34,112 nt of DNA, from the NCBI GenBank assembly GCA_938082635.1, contig CALLLI010000391.1:1-34112 (forward strand). Direction: 5' to 3'. A program made the translations under genes and the position numbers. The first letter of the stretch is position 1, and the number at the start of each line of letters is the position of its first letter. Source of the stretch: an uncultured Verrucomicrobiales bacterium (GTDB lineage: Bacteria > Verrucomicrobiota > Verrucomicrobiia > Verrucomicrobiales > DEV007). Positions 16,301-24,621 of this stretch are shown piece by piece. Below the pieces are notes generated by a model that did not search any database, was not told the DNA's origin, and saw only the letters and a list, made by a program, of their open reading frames with translations.

Positions 16301-18409
16301 GCCAAGGCGGGTCTTTTACGCTACACTCCTGAAGTGCGGGCCCGAGGCATCGTTTCTTGGAGTGCCTGGAAAGACGAGAAAGAGAAACAGCGTCTCTTTC
16401 ATCAGCTGGAATCCTACGGAGCGATTCGTAGCGCCTTTGATGACGCGCCAGCGTTGCAGACGACTTACATGGAGCGCCTTCAGGAATGGTTAGGCGAGGG
16501 ATCAGAAGAAACGGCCGCCTATCTCTTTCATGAAATGGTGGATGGAACGGGTTTCACGGTCAGTTCGGAAGCGGCCGCCCTCGTTGGCGTTTTCCAAAAG
16601 GGGCTAGCGACGAAACGACAGCAGTCCGCCTTCGAAGCAGCCCGAAAGAAGCTCGCAAAGTTTCCTCAGTATGAGTTTGAAGTCATCCGTGACTGGCTTC
16701 GTGCCTTTGATCCAAGTCACGCCTATCTGGATGAGGCAGCGGCGCATCTTCTGCGTGGCGGCGTGCAATCGTCTGAGGTGATCGATGTCCCGTTGGAATC
16801 CGAAATCGAAGGCTTGTTAGGCAATCATGCCGTGATTCAGAAAGGAAACTATCACCTGCACTACACGAAGTTCCTTAGCAAGCTGGCCGCTCATGAGCGC
16901 GAGACACTGCCTCTCTTTCAGCGCTACACCGAGATCAAGCACACGCTCACATCAGAGAAGCGCAAGCTGCTGCGTTTGGAGGAGTTTAAGCCCCGAGTGA
17001 TGAGTTCTTTCGTCCGCAACCGTCTGCTGGATGAAGTCTACTTGCCCATGATCGGCGACAACCTGGCCAAACAGATCGGAGTGGCCGGAGCGAATACGCG
17101 GACGGATCGCATGGGCCTGCTCTTGCTCATCTCGCCTCCGGGTTACGGTAAGACAACTTTGATGGAGTACGTGGCAGATCGGTTAGGGCTCACCTTTGTG
17201 AAGATCAATGGACCGGCACTGGGTCATCAGGTGCGTTCGCTCGATCCGGCGGAAGCGCCCAATGCGAGTGCGCGTGAAGAGGTCAAGAAGCTCAACCTCT
17301 CTCTAGAGATGGGTGACAATGTCATGCTCTACATGGATGATATTCAGCACTGTGATCCCGAGTTCTTGCAGAAGTTCATTTCCTTGTGTGACGGCCAGCG
17401 TCGTATCGAGGGCGTCTATGAGGGCGTCGCCCGGACCTATGACTTGCGAGGCCGCAAAGTCGCCGTCGTCATGGCGGGCAATCCTTACACGGAAAGCGGC
17501 GGCAAGTTCCAGATCCCTGACATGCTCGCCAACCGCGCCGATACTTACAACCTCGGCGATATCGTGGGCACGCATCAGCAGTCCTTTGAGGATTCCTATT
17601 TGGAGAACTGCCTAACCAGCAACGCGATTCTTGCGCCGTTAGGCTCCCGTAGTCAGAAAGATGTCCATGCCGTCATCCAGATTGCACGGAACAGCTCGCA
17701 AGATGGCATCGATTTCGAAGGAAACTACACGCCGGAAGAAGTCACCGAGATGGTCGACGTCATGACCAAGCTCATGCGCGTGCGAGACACGGTCCTTCGC
17801 GTGAATCTCGAGTACATCTGCTCCGCCGCGCAGTCAGACGACTACCGAACCGAGCCCCCGTTTAAGTTGCAAGGCTCTTACAGAAACATGAACCGCATGG
17901 CCGAGAAGGTCCTGCCCATCATGACAGAGGAAGAGGTTGTCAATGTGATCAAAGATCACTACGAGAATGAGGCTCAGACTCTGACCACAGGAGCCGAAGC
18001 TAACTTGCTTAAGTTCAAAGACCTCGAAGGCTTCCTAACGGAAGAAGATTCGGTGCGCTGGGAAGGGATCAAGAAGACCTTCGCACGCAACCTTCTTACT
18101 GGCGGTGCCGGAGACAATGATCCCGTCTCTCGCGTCGTTGGCCAACTCGCCGCCTTCAACGCTAGTACCGAGCGCATCCAAGAAGTCCTCGCGGCTTCAC
18201 TAGCGCATCAGCAACAACCCGCAACTTTAGCAGACGTCACTATCGCAAAATTAGAGCAAATTATCAGTAATCTTCGTGCTGTGCCAGTTGTCGTTGATAT
18301 CAACGTTCAGCCCGTGCAAGAATCCAGCCCGTCCAAGCTGCCAGTGAAGGTGGATGCCGAGATCGAGCAGGGCGACGAAACGAGAGAAACCACGAATGAC
18401 CACGAATGA
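13400..18409 (+). CDS. Giant DUF3686/AAA ATPase ('DNA repair ATPase' family)
   Basis: 1669-aa soluble multidomain ATPase. The N-terminal half (roughly residues 50-480) matches the DUF3686 type of region (NCVPRDMVAIGQGRFLFGFN, then repeated short strands such as DLTIKIEDN, HGIIFSNGFHL, HLYVFYNRASGDYVLMSYN). Residues ~490-870 are mostly charged helices, probably coiled coil. A beta-rich linker around 850-960 follows. The AAA ATPase core carries Walker A PPGYGKTT (1246-1253), Walker B LYMDD (D1313-D1314) and a sensor-like VVMAGNPYTESGGKFQIPDM. Databases often name the family 'DNA repair ATPase', but I know of no direct proof of that activity. Its constant neighbours are SPFH proteins, as here. 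The last codons (ETTNDHE*) lie in a 10-bp tandem repeat, so the original C-terminus may have been slightly altered. Confidence 0.88.
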   Translation: MPEEMLESGAYEVIRQRLQAQGDGLRGRLESLNRERQEVFGAIEPSLIATERVTTQHNCVPRDMVAIGQGRFLFGFNVHIGLKSTTHPLDVFAAYHYENATHAFTEMPLDDILGEESFLHDFGHLYKYYRDTVFAKFLVIGPHLYMAFRAGRDVTDVKTFKWVLQEDGTLVYQGNRSDHEYRFPRHQDFEWTRAHRDMQRGGEHPHVSIEDRVFVETVGGDLTIKIEDNTSSGEGIYAESVKEADQTLDDAEIFYTILGSLIVLKIRPYQENDFRYLVFNEKLKTVQRFDAIENACVLLPDKHGIIFSNGFHLQSGDTKVFESGPTDMIFERRLAAPNGEDHLYVFYNRASGDYVLMSYNIIAQQVDTPISCSGYSVFEDGELIYFRTEDQPQKHHALQVWQTPYIDADTQEISAQSDHYLYKLGNADIVRCMAECHEVINLVGKDDAYANLYHDLAKKASDVSNTYFWVGQKEAFALSEPLAAIQTAAESAIAEFEKVTRLRKSATAQTSALTERARKLISTAEHSRPDDIMGYVQHLADLRGVRGEVISLRDLRYVNVEQLEALESEVQEVAERVSGHCLEFLLKEDSLKPYRDQVEQQQVAIDKIAKAADGKVIDEALGDTGVELEMLIDIVSNLKIEDATQTTQIIDGISSIYGTLNQVRVTLKNTLRELGREEGAAQFQAQLKLLNQAVVNYLELCNSPEKCETYLSKTMVQLEELEGKYAEFDDYVAELGEKRTEIYDAFEARKVSLLESRNKRAANFEKSAERIFQSIHNRLDGFQELHEINAYLASDLMIEKVRDIVTQLQDLGDSVKADAIQAKLKTQREDAVRQLKDRKELYVDGKAIIKLGKHRFSVNQQPLELTVVPRDEAMCFHLTGTNFFKPIEDPVFLETQPAWSQEMVSESADVYRGEYLAYRYLQEHVGDVEIELDALLKFMAPRYAEGYTKGVHDNDAFRILERLIPLQAKAGLLRYTPEVRARGIVSWSAWKDEKEKQRLFHQLESYGAIRSAFDDAPALQTTYMERLQEWLGEGSEETAAYLFHEMVDGTGFTVSSEAAALVGVFQKGLATKRQQSAFEAARKKLAKFPQYEFEVIRDWLRAFDPSHAYLDEAAAHLLRGGVQSSEVIDVPLESEIEGLLGNHAVIQKGNYHLHYTKFLSKLAAHERETLPLFQRYTEIKHTLTSEKRKLLRLEEFKPRVMSSFVRNRLLDEVYLPMIGDNLAKQIGVAGANTRTDRMGLLLLISPPGYGKTTLMEYVADRLGLTFVKINGPALGHQVRSLDPAEAPNASAREEVKKLNLSLEMGDNVMLYMDDIQHCDPEFLQKFISLCDGQRRIEGVYEGVARTYDLRGRKVAVVMAGNPYTESGGKFQIPDMLANRADTYNLGDIVGTHQQSFEDSYLENCLTSNAILAPLGSRSQKDVHAVIQIARNSSQDGIDFEGNYTPEEVTEMVDVMTKLMRVRDTVLRVNLEYICSAAQSDDYRTEPPFKLQGSYRNMNRMAEKVLPIMTEEEVVNVIKDHYENEAQTLTTGAEANLLKFKDLEGFLTEEDSVRWEGIKKTFARNLLTGGAGDNDPVSRVVGQLAAFNASTERIQEVLAASLAHQQQPATLADVTIAKLEQIISNLRAVPVVVDINVQPVQESSPSKLPVKVDAEIEQGDETRETTNDHE

Positions 18410-18418
18410 CCACGAATG
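18389..18418 (+). repeat. ACCACGAATG x3 tandem repeat supplying the ATPase stop codon
   Basis: Three perfect 10-bp units, ACCACGAATG, at 18389-18398, 18399-18408 and 18409-18418. The TGA of the 1669-aa ATPase (18407-18409) falls across the second and third units. 'CACGAATG' repeats of this type are common between genes in Verrucomicrobiota genomes; their origin is not clear to me. Confidence 0.85.
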
Positions 18419-18487
18419 GCTTGGGCAGGTCATCTCGATGACACTTTCTCTAGATGGAGACAGACTTTGATCGATATTCAGTGAGGG

Positions 18488-19814
18488 CTATGACAAGGAA
18501 AGCTCATGTTGAGCTCGTTGTACGGAGGCATTCTCCATGGTGATCTCTGTGGCCATCTTCAAGTATTCATGAGCTGACTTCGTTTCGTTCCGGCGATGCT
18601 CTCCGATCGCTAACCACGCGAGGATGTTGAGACGATCGTGATCTTGTTCGGTTGATTCGAGCGCATTGCTCAGCAAGATCATGCCTTCATCAAGTTTGCC
18701 TAATAGTATCAACACGGTTCCGCGAGTGCTTTGAATGGCTGGCTGGGCACCGAGGCAAGCAAAGGCTTCTTCAGAGTAGCGATCTGCTTCCCGCAGCCGA
18801 TCGGGCTCGTCTGCGAAGACATTGGCATAGGCAATGTTGTTCTGAAACAAGACCCTTCGGAGGAGATCATTCTGGCAACGCGAGTCTTAAAGTAGTTCAA
18901 CAAAGAGATCGCGAGCCTGTTCGAAATCTTGCTCGCAGAGAGCACAGATTCCAATGAAATTCTGAAGGTCGAGGCTTTCAGGAAACGTGGTGAGGGCAGA
19001 TTTGGCGATCCTGCGGGCCTCGTTTCACTTGCCTTCATTGTAGGCTGTGAGGGCTCGTTGCGAATGGTGGGCTATTCGCATGGCCTGACATAGCTGCGAC
19101 CGCGAGAAGATCAATTTGCGAAGCTGTTCACCGCCTGAGTCCACCTTGCCGTTGGGCCCATCGAACGTTCGTGGCCAAAGGTTGGCCACTCCCACTCACA
19201 CATTTCCCCAGAACAGCGCATGCCATGGGGTGAATTGTGTTCTAAAGTGATTGGCGCTGAAGAGTGGCGCGTCGTCGATGAGAGGGTAGACGAGAGGGTA
19301 GACGAGAGGGTAGATGAGAGGGTAGATGAGAGGGTAGATGAGGTTGAAGCACGGGCCTGCACCAACTGCGGTAAACCAACGCCTGCGAAAGGCGCTTTTC
19401 TGATCAGTTGTCATGAGCACGAGGCCGTTCAAGGCTAGCGGGCATACTAAGATGGGGACACGCCACAGTCGGAAGGTGAAGAGGGGCTTGATCCCGTGGC
19501 CAATGCGTACCTCGTGAATGTCCAAACCAATGTCCGACCAAGGCATGGCCAGCCTCGTGAATGACAATCACGAGAAAGAGGCGGGCCTGAAAGAACAGAA
19601 GATTTGCTCAAATCCATTGCTCTTCGACTGATGCTGTGATCAGCGCGAAGATGGCCAATAGCACTAGGATTCCGACGCTGAGCCACGGTCGGGGAGCATT
19701 GCGTTGGCCTAAGCTGCGATGACATCTGCTGACGTGTCGCCTCGAGAACGACCGGCGCTCCCGGTTGAACAGATCTTCGACATCTGATTCGAAACCGCAG
19801 ACAGCACATTTCAT
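18488..19814 (-). pseudogene. M50-type membrane protease with C-terminal TPRs, decayed
   Basis: Reading leftward from ATG 19814: a zinc-ribbon-like start (MKCAVCGFESDVEDLF) and a hydrophobic helix (LSVGILVLLAIFALI), then a TGA at 19608-19610. In the same frame follows LVIVIHEAGHALVG, the HExxH metalloprotease motif of M50 site-2-type proteases. A frameshift near 19530-19560 leads to LDIHEVRIGHGIKPLFTFRL. A 12-bp tandem expansion then adds YPLI/YPLV units. Further in-frame stops are at 19196-19198 (TGA), 19025-19027 (TGA) and 18887-18889 (TAA). Between and after them lie helices of TPR type: RIAKSALTTFPESLDLQNFI and RGTVLILLGKLDEGMILLSN, ending at 18488. Four stops and one frameshift show a dead gene. 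The last ~120 aa remain open as an isolated TPR fragment. Confidence 0.75.
19277..19343. repeat. 12-bp tandem repeat, five copies plus a partial
   Basis: Units GA(T/C)GAGAGGGTA run from 19277 to 19336 (five copies), then seven bases of a sixth. The C/T variants occur as T, C, C, T, T. Because the unit is 12 bp it stays in frame in the antisense protease remnant, where it encodes repeated IYPL/VYPL residues next to the GAGPCFNL segment. This is consistent with slippage in a gene no longer under selection. No spacers are present, so it is not a CRISPR array. Confidence 0.95.
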
Positions 19815-19984
19815 ATCAATTCAGCTCGGTGTTGCGATTGGATCCTTGCGCCACTCTTAAGAAGGCGTCGTCGCGTTTCGTCCATGAAGTAGCGTATCAG
19901 CAGTGAGCTAGTGAGCAAGTCCACTTGCTTTGTTAGGAACGCTGAATGTCTTTGTAAGAAGTGTCTCCCGTGAGAGAATTGAGC

Positions 19985-20329
19985 ATGAAGCGCCACGTCT
20001 TGCGGTTGTGGAGGAAGCTCAAGTTCGATTTGGGCGTGGTCGGCATTGCTGCGGTGCTGGGATTTGCGTTCCTTGTGTTTCTCAGTGCAATTACGACCGT
20101 AAGCGCTGAGTTCGGGAAGTTCGGGCTTCCGTCAGTTGATACGATCTTGCTTATCTTCCCTGAGGATCAGGCAGCTGTGATGGCGGTGGGCGTTGCGGTG
20201 GGGCTGATGGTCGTGATTGGAGGATATTCGGAGGTTTCTAGCATTCGAACATTAATGGGCATGGCTTCAGTGGCCTTGGGCTTGGTCGTGACAATGGCGG
20301 GCATCGTTGCTCTGCTTCTTCCTGATTAG
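19985..20329 (+). CDS. Small membrane protein, unrecognised
   Basis: 114 aa from ATG 19985 (an in-frame GTG at 19961 would add eight residues). After a basic N-terminus (MKRHVLRLWRKLKFD) there are three likely membrane helices: ~16-37 (GVVGIAAVLGFAFLVFLSAI), ~62-82 (AVMAVGVAVGLMVVIGGY) and ~91-112 (MGMASVALGLVVTMAGIVALLL). I do not recognise a family. The next membrane ORF overlaps or follows within 50 bp, so the two may be one small operon. The compact, hydrophobic and in-frame character argues for a real gene, but nothing in the sequence gives a function. Confidence 0.5.
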   Translation: MKRHVLRLWRKLKFDLGVVGIAAVLGFAFLVFLSAITTVSAEFGKFGLPSVDTILLIFPEDQAAVMAVGVAVGLMVVIGGYSEVSSIRTLMGMASVALGLVVTMAGIVALLLPD

Positions 20330-20378
20330 CGCGCTGAATGCGCCTTCTGATAGCTACCTCAATCGAGTGAACGATACC

Positions 20379-20828
20379 ATGTGGATCGTGGTGGTGATCT
20401 GTCTGGTCGTTTGTGCTTTGCTGCTTAAGAGGAGGAAGGCTGGAGGCAAAGAAGTTGCACCTTGTGTAACTATAATGATAGAAATGGGTTTGATGTTATC
20501 CGTGATTGCTGTTTCTTGGGCCCTCCTTCGATTGCTGGCGTCGTCAGAAGTGGTCTTGAACATTGGGCTTGGAGGACAGAAACTACGTTACATCATGGAG
20601 CAGGTCTTGCGGGCTGCTCCAAACAGTATCACTGGAAGAGCGTTCGTGACGGTTGGTGTCGGGATCATCATGTGGATTGGGTTCGGCAAGAAGCCATTTG
20701 GAGCGTTCCCTCGCTATTTCTCAGGGATCGCGCTTACTATTTTCCTTCTTTGTTGCGTGGTCTTGATGTTCATGGTTATGCGCTATTATCAGGCGTACGC
20801 TGGCTGTGTGGGAGCATTGGAACACTAG
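20379..20828 (+). CDS. Small membrane protein, unrecognised
   Basis: 149 aa from ATG 20379. An in-frame TTG at 20307 would extend it by 24 residues and overlap the upstream gene by 23 bp; I prefer the ATG because helix 1 starts there (MWIVVVICLVVCALLLKRRK). Further likely helices are at ~34-53 (IEMGLMLSVIAVSWALLRLL), ~92-104 (FVTVGVGIIMWIG) and ~116-136 (SGIALTIFLLCCVVLMFMVM). It is spaced like the second gene of a pair with the preceding membrane protein. No family recognised and no catalytic motif seen. Confidence 0.5.
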   Translation: MWIVVVICLVVCALLLKRRKAGGKEVAPCVTIMIEMGLMLSVIAVSWALLRLLASSEVVLNIGLGGQKLRYIMEQVLRAAPNSITGRAFVTVGVGIIMWIGFGKKPFGAFPRYFSGIALTIFLLCCVVLMFMVMRYYQAYAGCVGALEH

Positions 20829-20910
20829 TGGGGCGCTCGTCATTCCCAGAGCGCCGGTCGGAAACGCTGGACATTGGTGGATGATCTCGGTGCAATGTCA
20901 GATCATCGTT

Positions 20911-23900
20911 ATGAAGAAATACCCCCTATTGCTAATCCTGGCGCTGCTGTGCGCACTGGCCCCCTCCGTTTGGGCGCAGACGGTTGTCATCAATGAGATC
21001 CAATATCATCCGAGTGATCCGACGGAGTTCGTCGAGTTCGTTGAACTGCACAATCCAACAGACGCGACGATTGATTTGTCGGGTTGGTCTTTTTCGGAAG
21101 GGATTGAACATCAGTTTCCTGCAGGCTCTGCCATCGAAGCCGGTGAGTATTGGGTGATTGCGCAGGATGAGTCGGCTTACAATCGGAAGTTTGGATCGAT
21201 CTTTACCGGTGGGGCAAAGGCGAAAGGTGTGTGGGAGAGTGGCACGCTTTCCAATAGTGGAGAGACTCTCACGTTACGCGACGCAGACAATGTGGTGGTC
21301 GATAAAGTCGACTTTAAGGATAGCTTTCCGTGGCCGGTGGGTGCTGATGGAGGGTCTGAGGATGATAAAGATCTGAGCATGGAGTTGATTCACCCGAGTT
21401 TGGACAATGGGCTGTCGGGGCATTGGCGATCCAGTGTGAAGCCCACACCTGGCAAGGTGAATAGTATCCTGACAGAGAACCCGTCACCTGCTGTGCGGCA
21501 GGTGATGCATTTGCCCGAGCAACCAACGGGGGCAGAGACGGTCGTGATCAGTGCGAAGGCGACGGATGCTGATGGTGTCGCGAGCATGATGTTAGAATTA
21601 CAGGAAGTGAAGCCAGGTGCATACATCCGTCGATCCGACGATGCCTATGAAACGGCGTGGCAGTCGATCACGATGAATGACACGGGTGCCGATGGTGACG
21701 CGGTGGCCATGGATGACATCTATTCGGCAACGGTTCCTGCAGCGTTGATGGCGCATCGCAGCCTCGTTCGTTATCGAATCGTGGCAGAAGACACTGTTGG
21801 GAACGCGGTGACGCTGCCTTATGAGGATGACCCGTCGGCGAATTGCGCCTTCTTTGTCTATGATGGAGTGCCCGCGTGGAGTGGTTCATCAGACCCGGGC
21901 AATGCGCCGAAGCGTACGTTTGCGCGTGAAGAGATGACCTTACTGCCAGTCTATCACTTGATTGCGGACAACGCAGATATAGAGCGCTCTCAGTACAATG
22001 GAAGTAGTGAGAATATCCGCTTCCATGGCACCATGGTCTACGAAGGGCGTGTCTACGACCACGTTGAGTTCCGCGTGCGCGGTGAGTTCTCTACCTATCA
22101 AAGTGGCAAGAACAAATGGAAGTTCTTCTTCAATCGCGGGAACAACTTCCGGGCGCGAGACAATTATGGCATCGCTTATCCGGGCGGTTTTCGTATCATG
22201 AATTTCACGGCGTGTGCCTCCCCCTGGGTGCCGGCGAATCGAGGCATGGCAGGTTTGGACGAAACGACGGCCTTTCGCTTGCAGGCTCTTGCGGGAGTTC
22301 CTTCTCCGAAGCTGCACCACTTGCACTTTCGAGTGATTGATGATGCAGAAGAAGACCCTAGCAGTGATCAATATGACGGGGATCTCTGGGGGCTTTATTT
22401 GAGTCAGGAAACACCGGATGGCCGCATGCTCAATCGCTTGGGCTTGCCGGATGGCAGCACCTTTAAGATCGAGAGTGGAAACGGTGATCAGAAACACCAA
22501 GGCCCTGTTGAAAGTGATTACAGAGGGTTTGTTAGCCAGGCGCAGCGCAGTCAACCTGTGGAGTGGTGGCGGGCGAACATGAATCTTCAGCATTATTTTG
22601 GCTTCCGGGCTATCAATCGCGCTGCTGGGAACATCGACATCCGTGAAGGCTGGAATCATTTCTTCTATCATAATCCCAATGGGTTGTGGTCTCCCGTGCC
22701 TTGGGATTTGGACATGACATTCATGCCGGAGACGCATTGGAGCGGCACGATCGATCCTAAGGCTTGTCTTAATCAAGACGAGATTGCCATAGATTACGCT
22801 AACAAATGTAGAGAACTACTCGATCTCTTGATGGAAGATGGCACGGCGGGCGGTGGGCAAGTGGGCTCAGTCGTTGAAGAGAATCTTCAGTGGGTGGGCA
22901 CGCGCAAGGAGTGGATTGACGTGGCTGAGATCGCGAAAGCTGGTGCCACGGCGACGGTGGTCAGTGCAGAGCCACATGGCTATGCTTCTGGAGATCTCGT
23001 TTCCATCGCGGGTGTTTCAGGCAATGGTTACAACGGCGATCACGAGATCACAGTCACAGATCCGACTGCTTTCACGATCGGGGTATCGATCTTCTCGCCA
23101 GCGCCAAACTCCGTGGAAGGTGCGCAGGTCGGTACATCGTTAGGTGGTGGTTCCGCTTGGTCCGAGATCGACATGGCCATGTGGAATAATCATCCCCGTA
23201 CGACGGGCGGCCATAAGAACAATTTCTACGCTAACCCAACCACCCAGAACTTCCAAGGTGGCACGTTGACGCGCACGCTGCCGACGGCCGATGTGTCAGG
23301 CTTTGCAGAGTATCTAAGAGCATTCACCACGAATACGGATCCCGATGACTTTAGCGTGGGCGATGGGGATCAGCGTGGTTATGGTTACAATCATGTTAGA
23401 GAGGAGTCTGATGACGGAAACGCACCTGATCGTCCGACCATCAGCTACACGGGAACGGATGGGTTTCCTGTTCACGGACTGACCTTCGCTTCTGGTCGGT
23501 TCTCAGGCGGCACGCTCTTTCAGAAGCAGAACTTTGTGGGCATGCAGTGGCGGTTAGGGGAGATCTACAATCCCACGACCTCTAACTACGAGGCTGGCAC
23601 GCCATGGCGCTACGAGATTGAAGGCGTTTGGAAGAGCGAGCTGATCGACGAGTTCACGGAGGGAATGACCATTCCCATCAATGCGGTCCGTCCGGGATAC
23701 ACCTATCGTGCCCGCGTGCGTCATTTGAATCAGCTGGGAGGCTGGAGTCATTGGTCTGAACCGATTGAGTTTGTGGCGGGTGTGCCGGATCTCAGCGCCT
23801 ATGACTCGTTGGTCATTAGCGAGTTCATGTATCATCCAGGCGCGCCTTCAGAGTCTGAGCTAGCGGCAGGCTACCGCCGGGAAGACTTCGAGTTTATCGA

Positions 23901-24621
23901 ACTCTACAATGCGGGAAGCGAGGCTCTCGATATAGAGCCGGTGCGTTTCACGAAGGGCGTGGACTTTGACTTTGATTCTGGGGCGATTCTGTCATTGGCA
24001 CCAGAGGCAACGGTGCTGGTTGTTGCCAATGCGGAAGCGTTTGCGGCCCGTTATGGAGCCGACTTGCCAGTGGCGGGCATCTACTCTGGCAGACTCGCTA
24101 ACGGTGGGGAACGTCTCAAACTTTCCTTTGGGGCGGGCACGCCGATTGTTGAGTTCACCTATGATGACGCCGATAGTTGGCCAACGGAATCGGATGGAAA
24201 TGGGCAGTCCTTGGTTCGACGTGACCTTGCGGTGGAAGGCGATCTTTCGGCCGCGGCTAGTTGGGTCGCTGGTGATGCCAATGGTTCTCCGGGGAGCGTG
24301 TCGGAGGGGCCTCCGCCAATGCGCGACGATACTGATGGCGATGGCGTGTCAGACGAGAGCGAAGCGCTTGCAGGAACGGATCCTAACAACCCGGCGGACT
24401 ACTTTCGTCTGACGTCCGTGCAGCGTTCAATAGGCCTGATCGAGCTTGGCTGGTCGAGTGTCGCGGGGAAGGCCTACGAAGTGGAGTATGCGTCTACCTT
24501 GAATGCTGAATGGCAAGCCATCGGAACAGTGATGGCGACAAGCTCGGCTTCGTCTCTAACGGACGACGACCTAGCGCGAGTTCAAGAGGGAGCGGGTTTC
24601 TATCGCGTGCGTGTTCGTTGA
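20911..24621 (+). CDS. Large secreted lamin-tail / CotH-like protein
   Basis: 1236 aa from ATG 20911, which begins a clear signal peptide (MKKYPLLLILALLCALAPSVWA, cleavage before QT); the longer in-frame start at 20806 has no such logic. Domain order: lamin-tail domain ~23-150 (VVINEIQYHPSDPTEFVEFV ... GSEDDKDLSMELIH); an Ig-like linker; a CotH-like core ~350-620 (VEFRVRGEFSTYQSGKNKWK and the PWDLDMTFMPETHW acidic motif); an inserted ~50-aa module at ~677-727 (PHGYASGDLVSIAGVSGNGY); a FN3-like part (~890-950); a second lamin-tail domain ~963-1105 (LVISEFMYHPG); then a calcium-loop DTDGDGVSDESE near 1140 and a terminal 'EYASTLNAEWQ...FYRVRVR' domain. Such proteins are abundant in Verrucomicrobiota/Planctomycetota surface proteomes. 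CotH is a protein kinase in Bacillus spores; activity here is not shown. Confidence 0.85.
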   Translation: MKKYPLLLILALLCALAPSVWAQTVVINEIQYHPSDPTEFVEFVELHNPTDATIDLSGWSFSEGIEHQFPAGSAIEAGEYWVIAQDESAYNRKFGSIFTGGAKAKGVWESGTLSNSGETLTLRDADNVVVDKVDFKDSFPWPVGADGGSEDDKDLSMELIHPSLDNGLSGHWRSSVKPTPGKVNSILTENPSPAVRQVMHLPEQPTGAETVVISAKATDADGVASMMLELQEVKPGAYIRRSDDAYETAWQSITMNDTGADGDAVAMDDIYSATVPAALMAHRSLVRYRIVAEDTVGNAVTLPYEDDPSANCAFFVYDGVPAWSGSSDPGNAPKRTFAREEMTLLPVYHLIADNADIERSQYNGSSENIRFHGTMVYEGRVYDHVEFRVRGEFSTYQSGKNKWKFFFNRGNNFRARDNYGIAYPGGFRIMNFTACASPWVPANRGMAGLDETTAFRLQALAGVPSPKLHHLHFRVIDDAEEDPSSDQYDGDLWGLYLSQETPDGRMLNRLGLPDGSTFKIESGNGDQKHQGPVESDYRGFVSQAQRSQPVEWWRANMNLQHYFGFRAINRAAGNIDIREGWNHFFYHNPNGLWSPVPWDLDMTFMPETHWSGTIDPKACLNQDEIAIDYANKCRELLDLLMEDGTAGGGQVGSVVEENLQWVGTRKEWIDVAEIAKAGATATVVSAEPHGYASGDLVSIAGVSGNGYNGDHEITVTDPTAFTIGVSIFSPAPNSVEGAQVGTSLGGGSAWSEIDMAMWNNHPRTTGGHKNNFYANPTTQNFQGGTLTRTLPTADVSGFAEYLRAFTTNTDPDDFSVGDGDQRGYGYNHVREESDDGNAPDRPTISYTGTDGFPVHGLTFASGRFSGGTLFQKQNFVGMQWRLGEIYNPTTSNYEAGTPWRYEIEGVWKSELIDEFTEGMTIPINAVRPGYTYRARVRHLNQLGGWSHWSEPIEFVAGVPDLSAYDSLVISEFMYHPGAPSESELAAGYRREDFEFIELYNAGSEALDIEPVRFTKGVDFDFDSGAILSLAPEATVLVVANAEAFAARYGADLPVAGIYSGRLANGGERLKLSFGAGTPIVEFTYDDADSWPTESDGNGQSLVRRDLAVEGDLSAAASWVAGDANGSPGSVSEGPPPMRDDTDGDGVSDESEALAGTDPNNPADYFRLTSVQRSIGLIELGWSSVAGKAYEVEYASTLNAEWQAIGTVMATSSASSLTDDDLARVQEGAGFYRVRVR

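Noticed and set aside
19277-19343. CRISPR array
   Set aside because: Units are 12 bp, directly adjacent, with no spacers and no cas genes.
19220-19438. Plus-strand ORF with VDER repeats as a repeat protein
   Set aside because: The repeats are the complement of a 12-bp expansion in the M50 remnant; there is no supporting sequence on either side.
21940-22776. 278-aa open frame on the minus strand
   Set aside because: Lies entirely inside the lamin-tail/CotH gene, shows no domain-like pattern and mirrors the codon bias of the sense gene.
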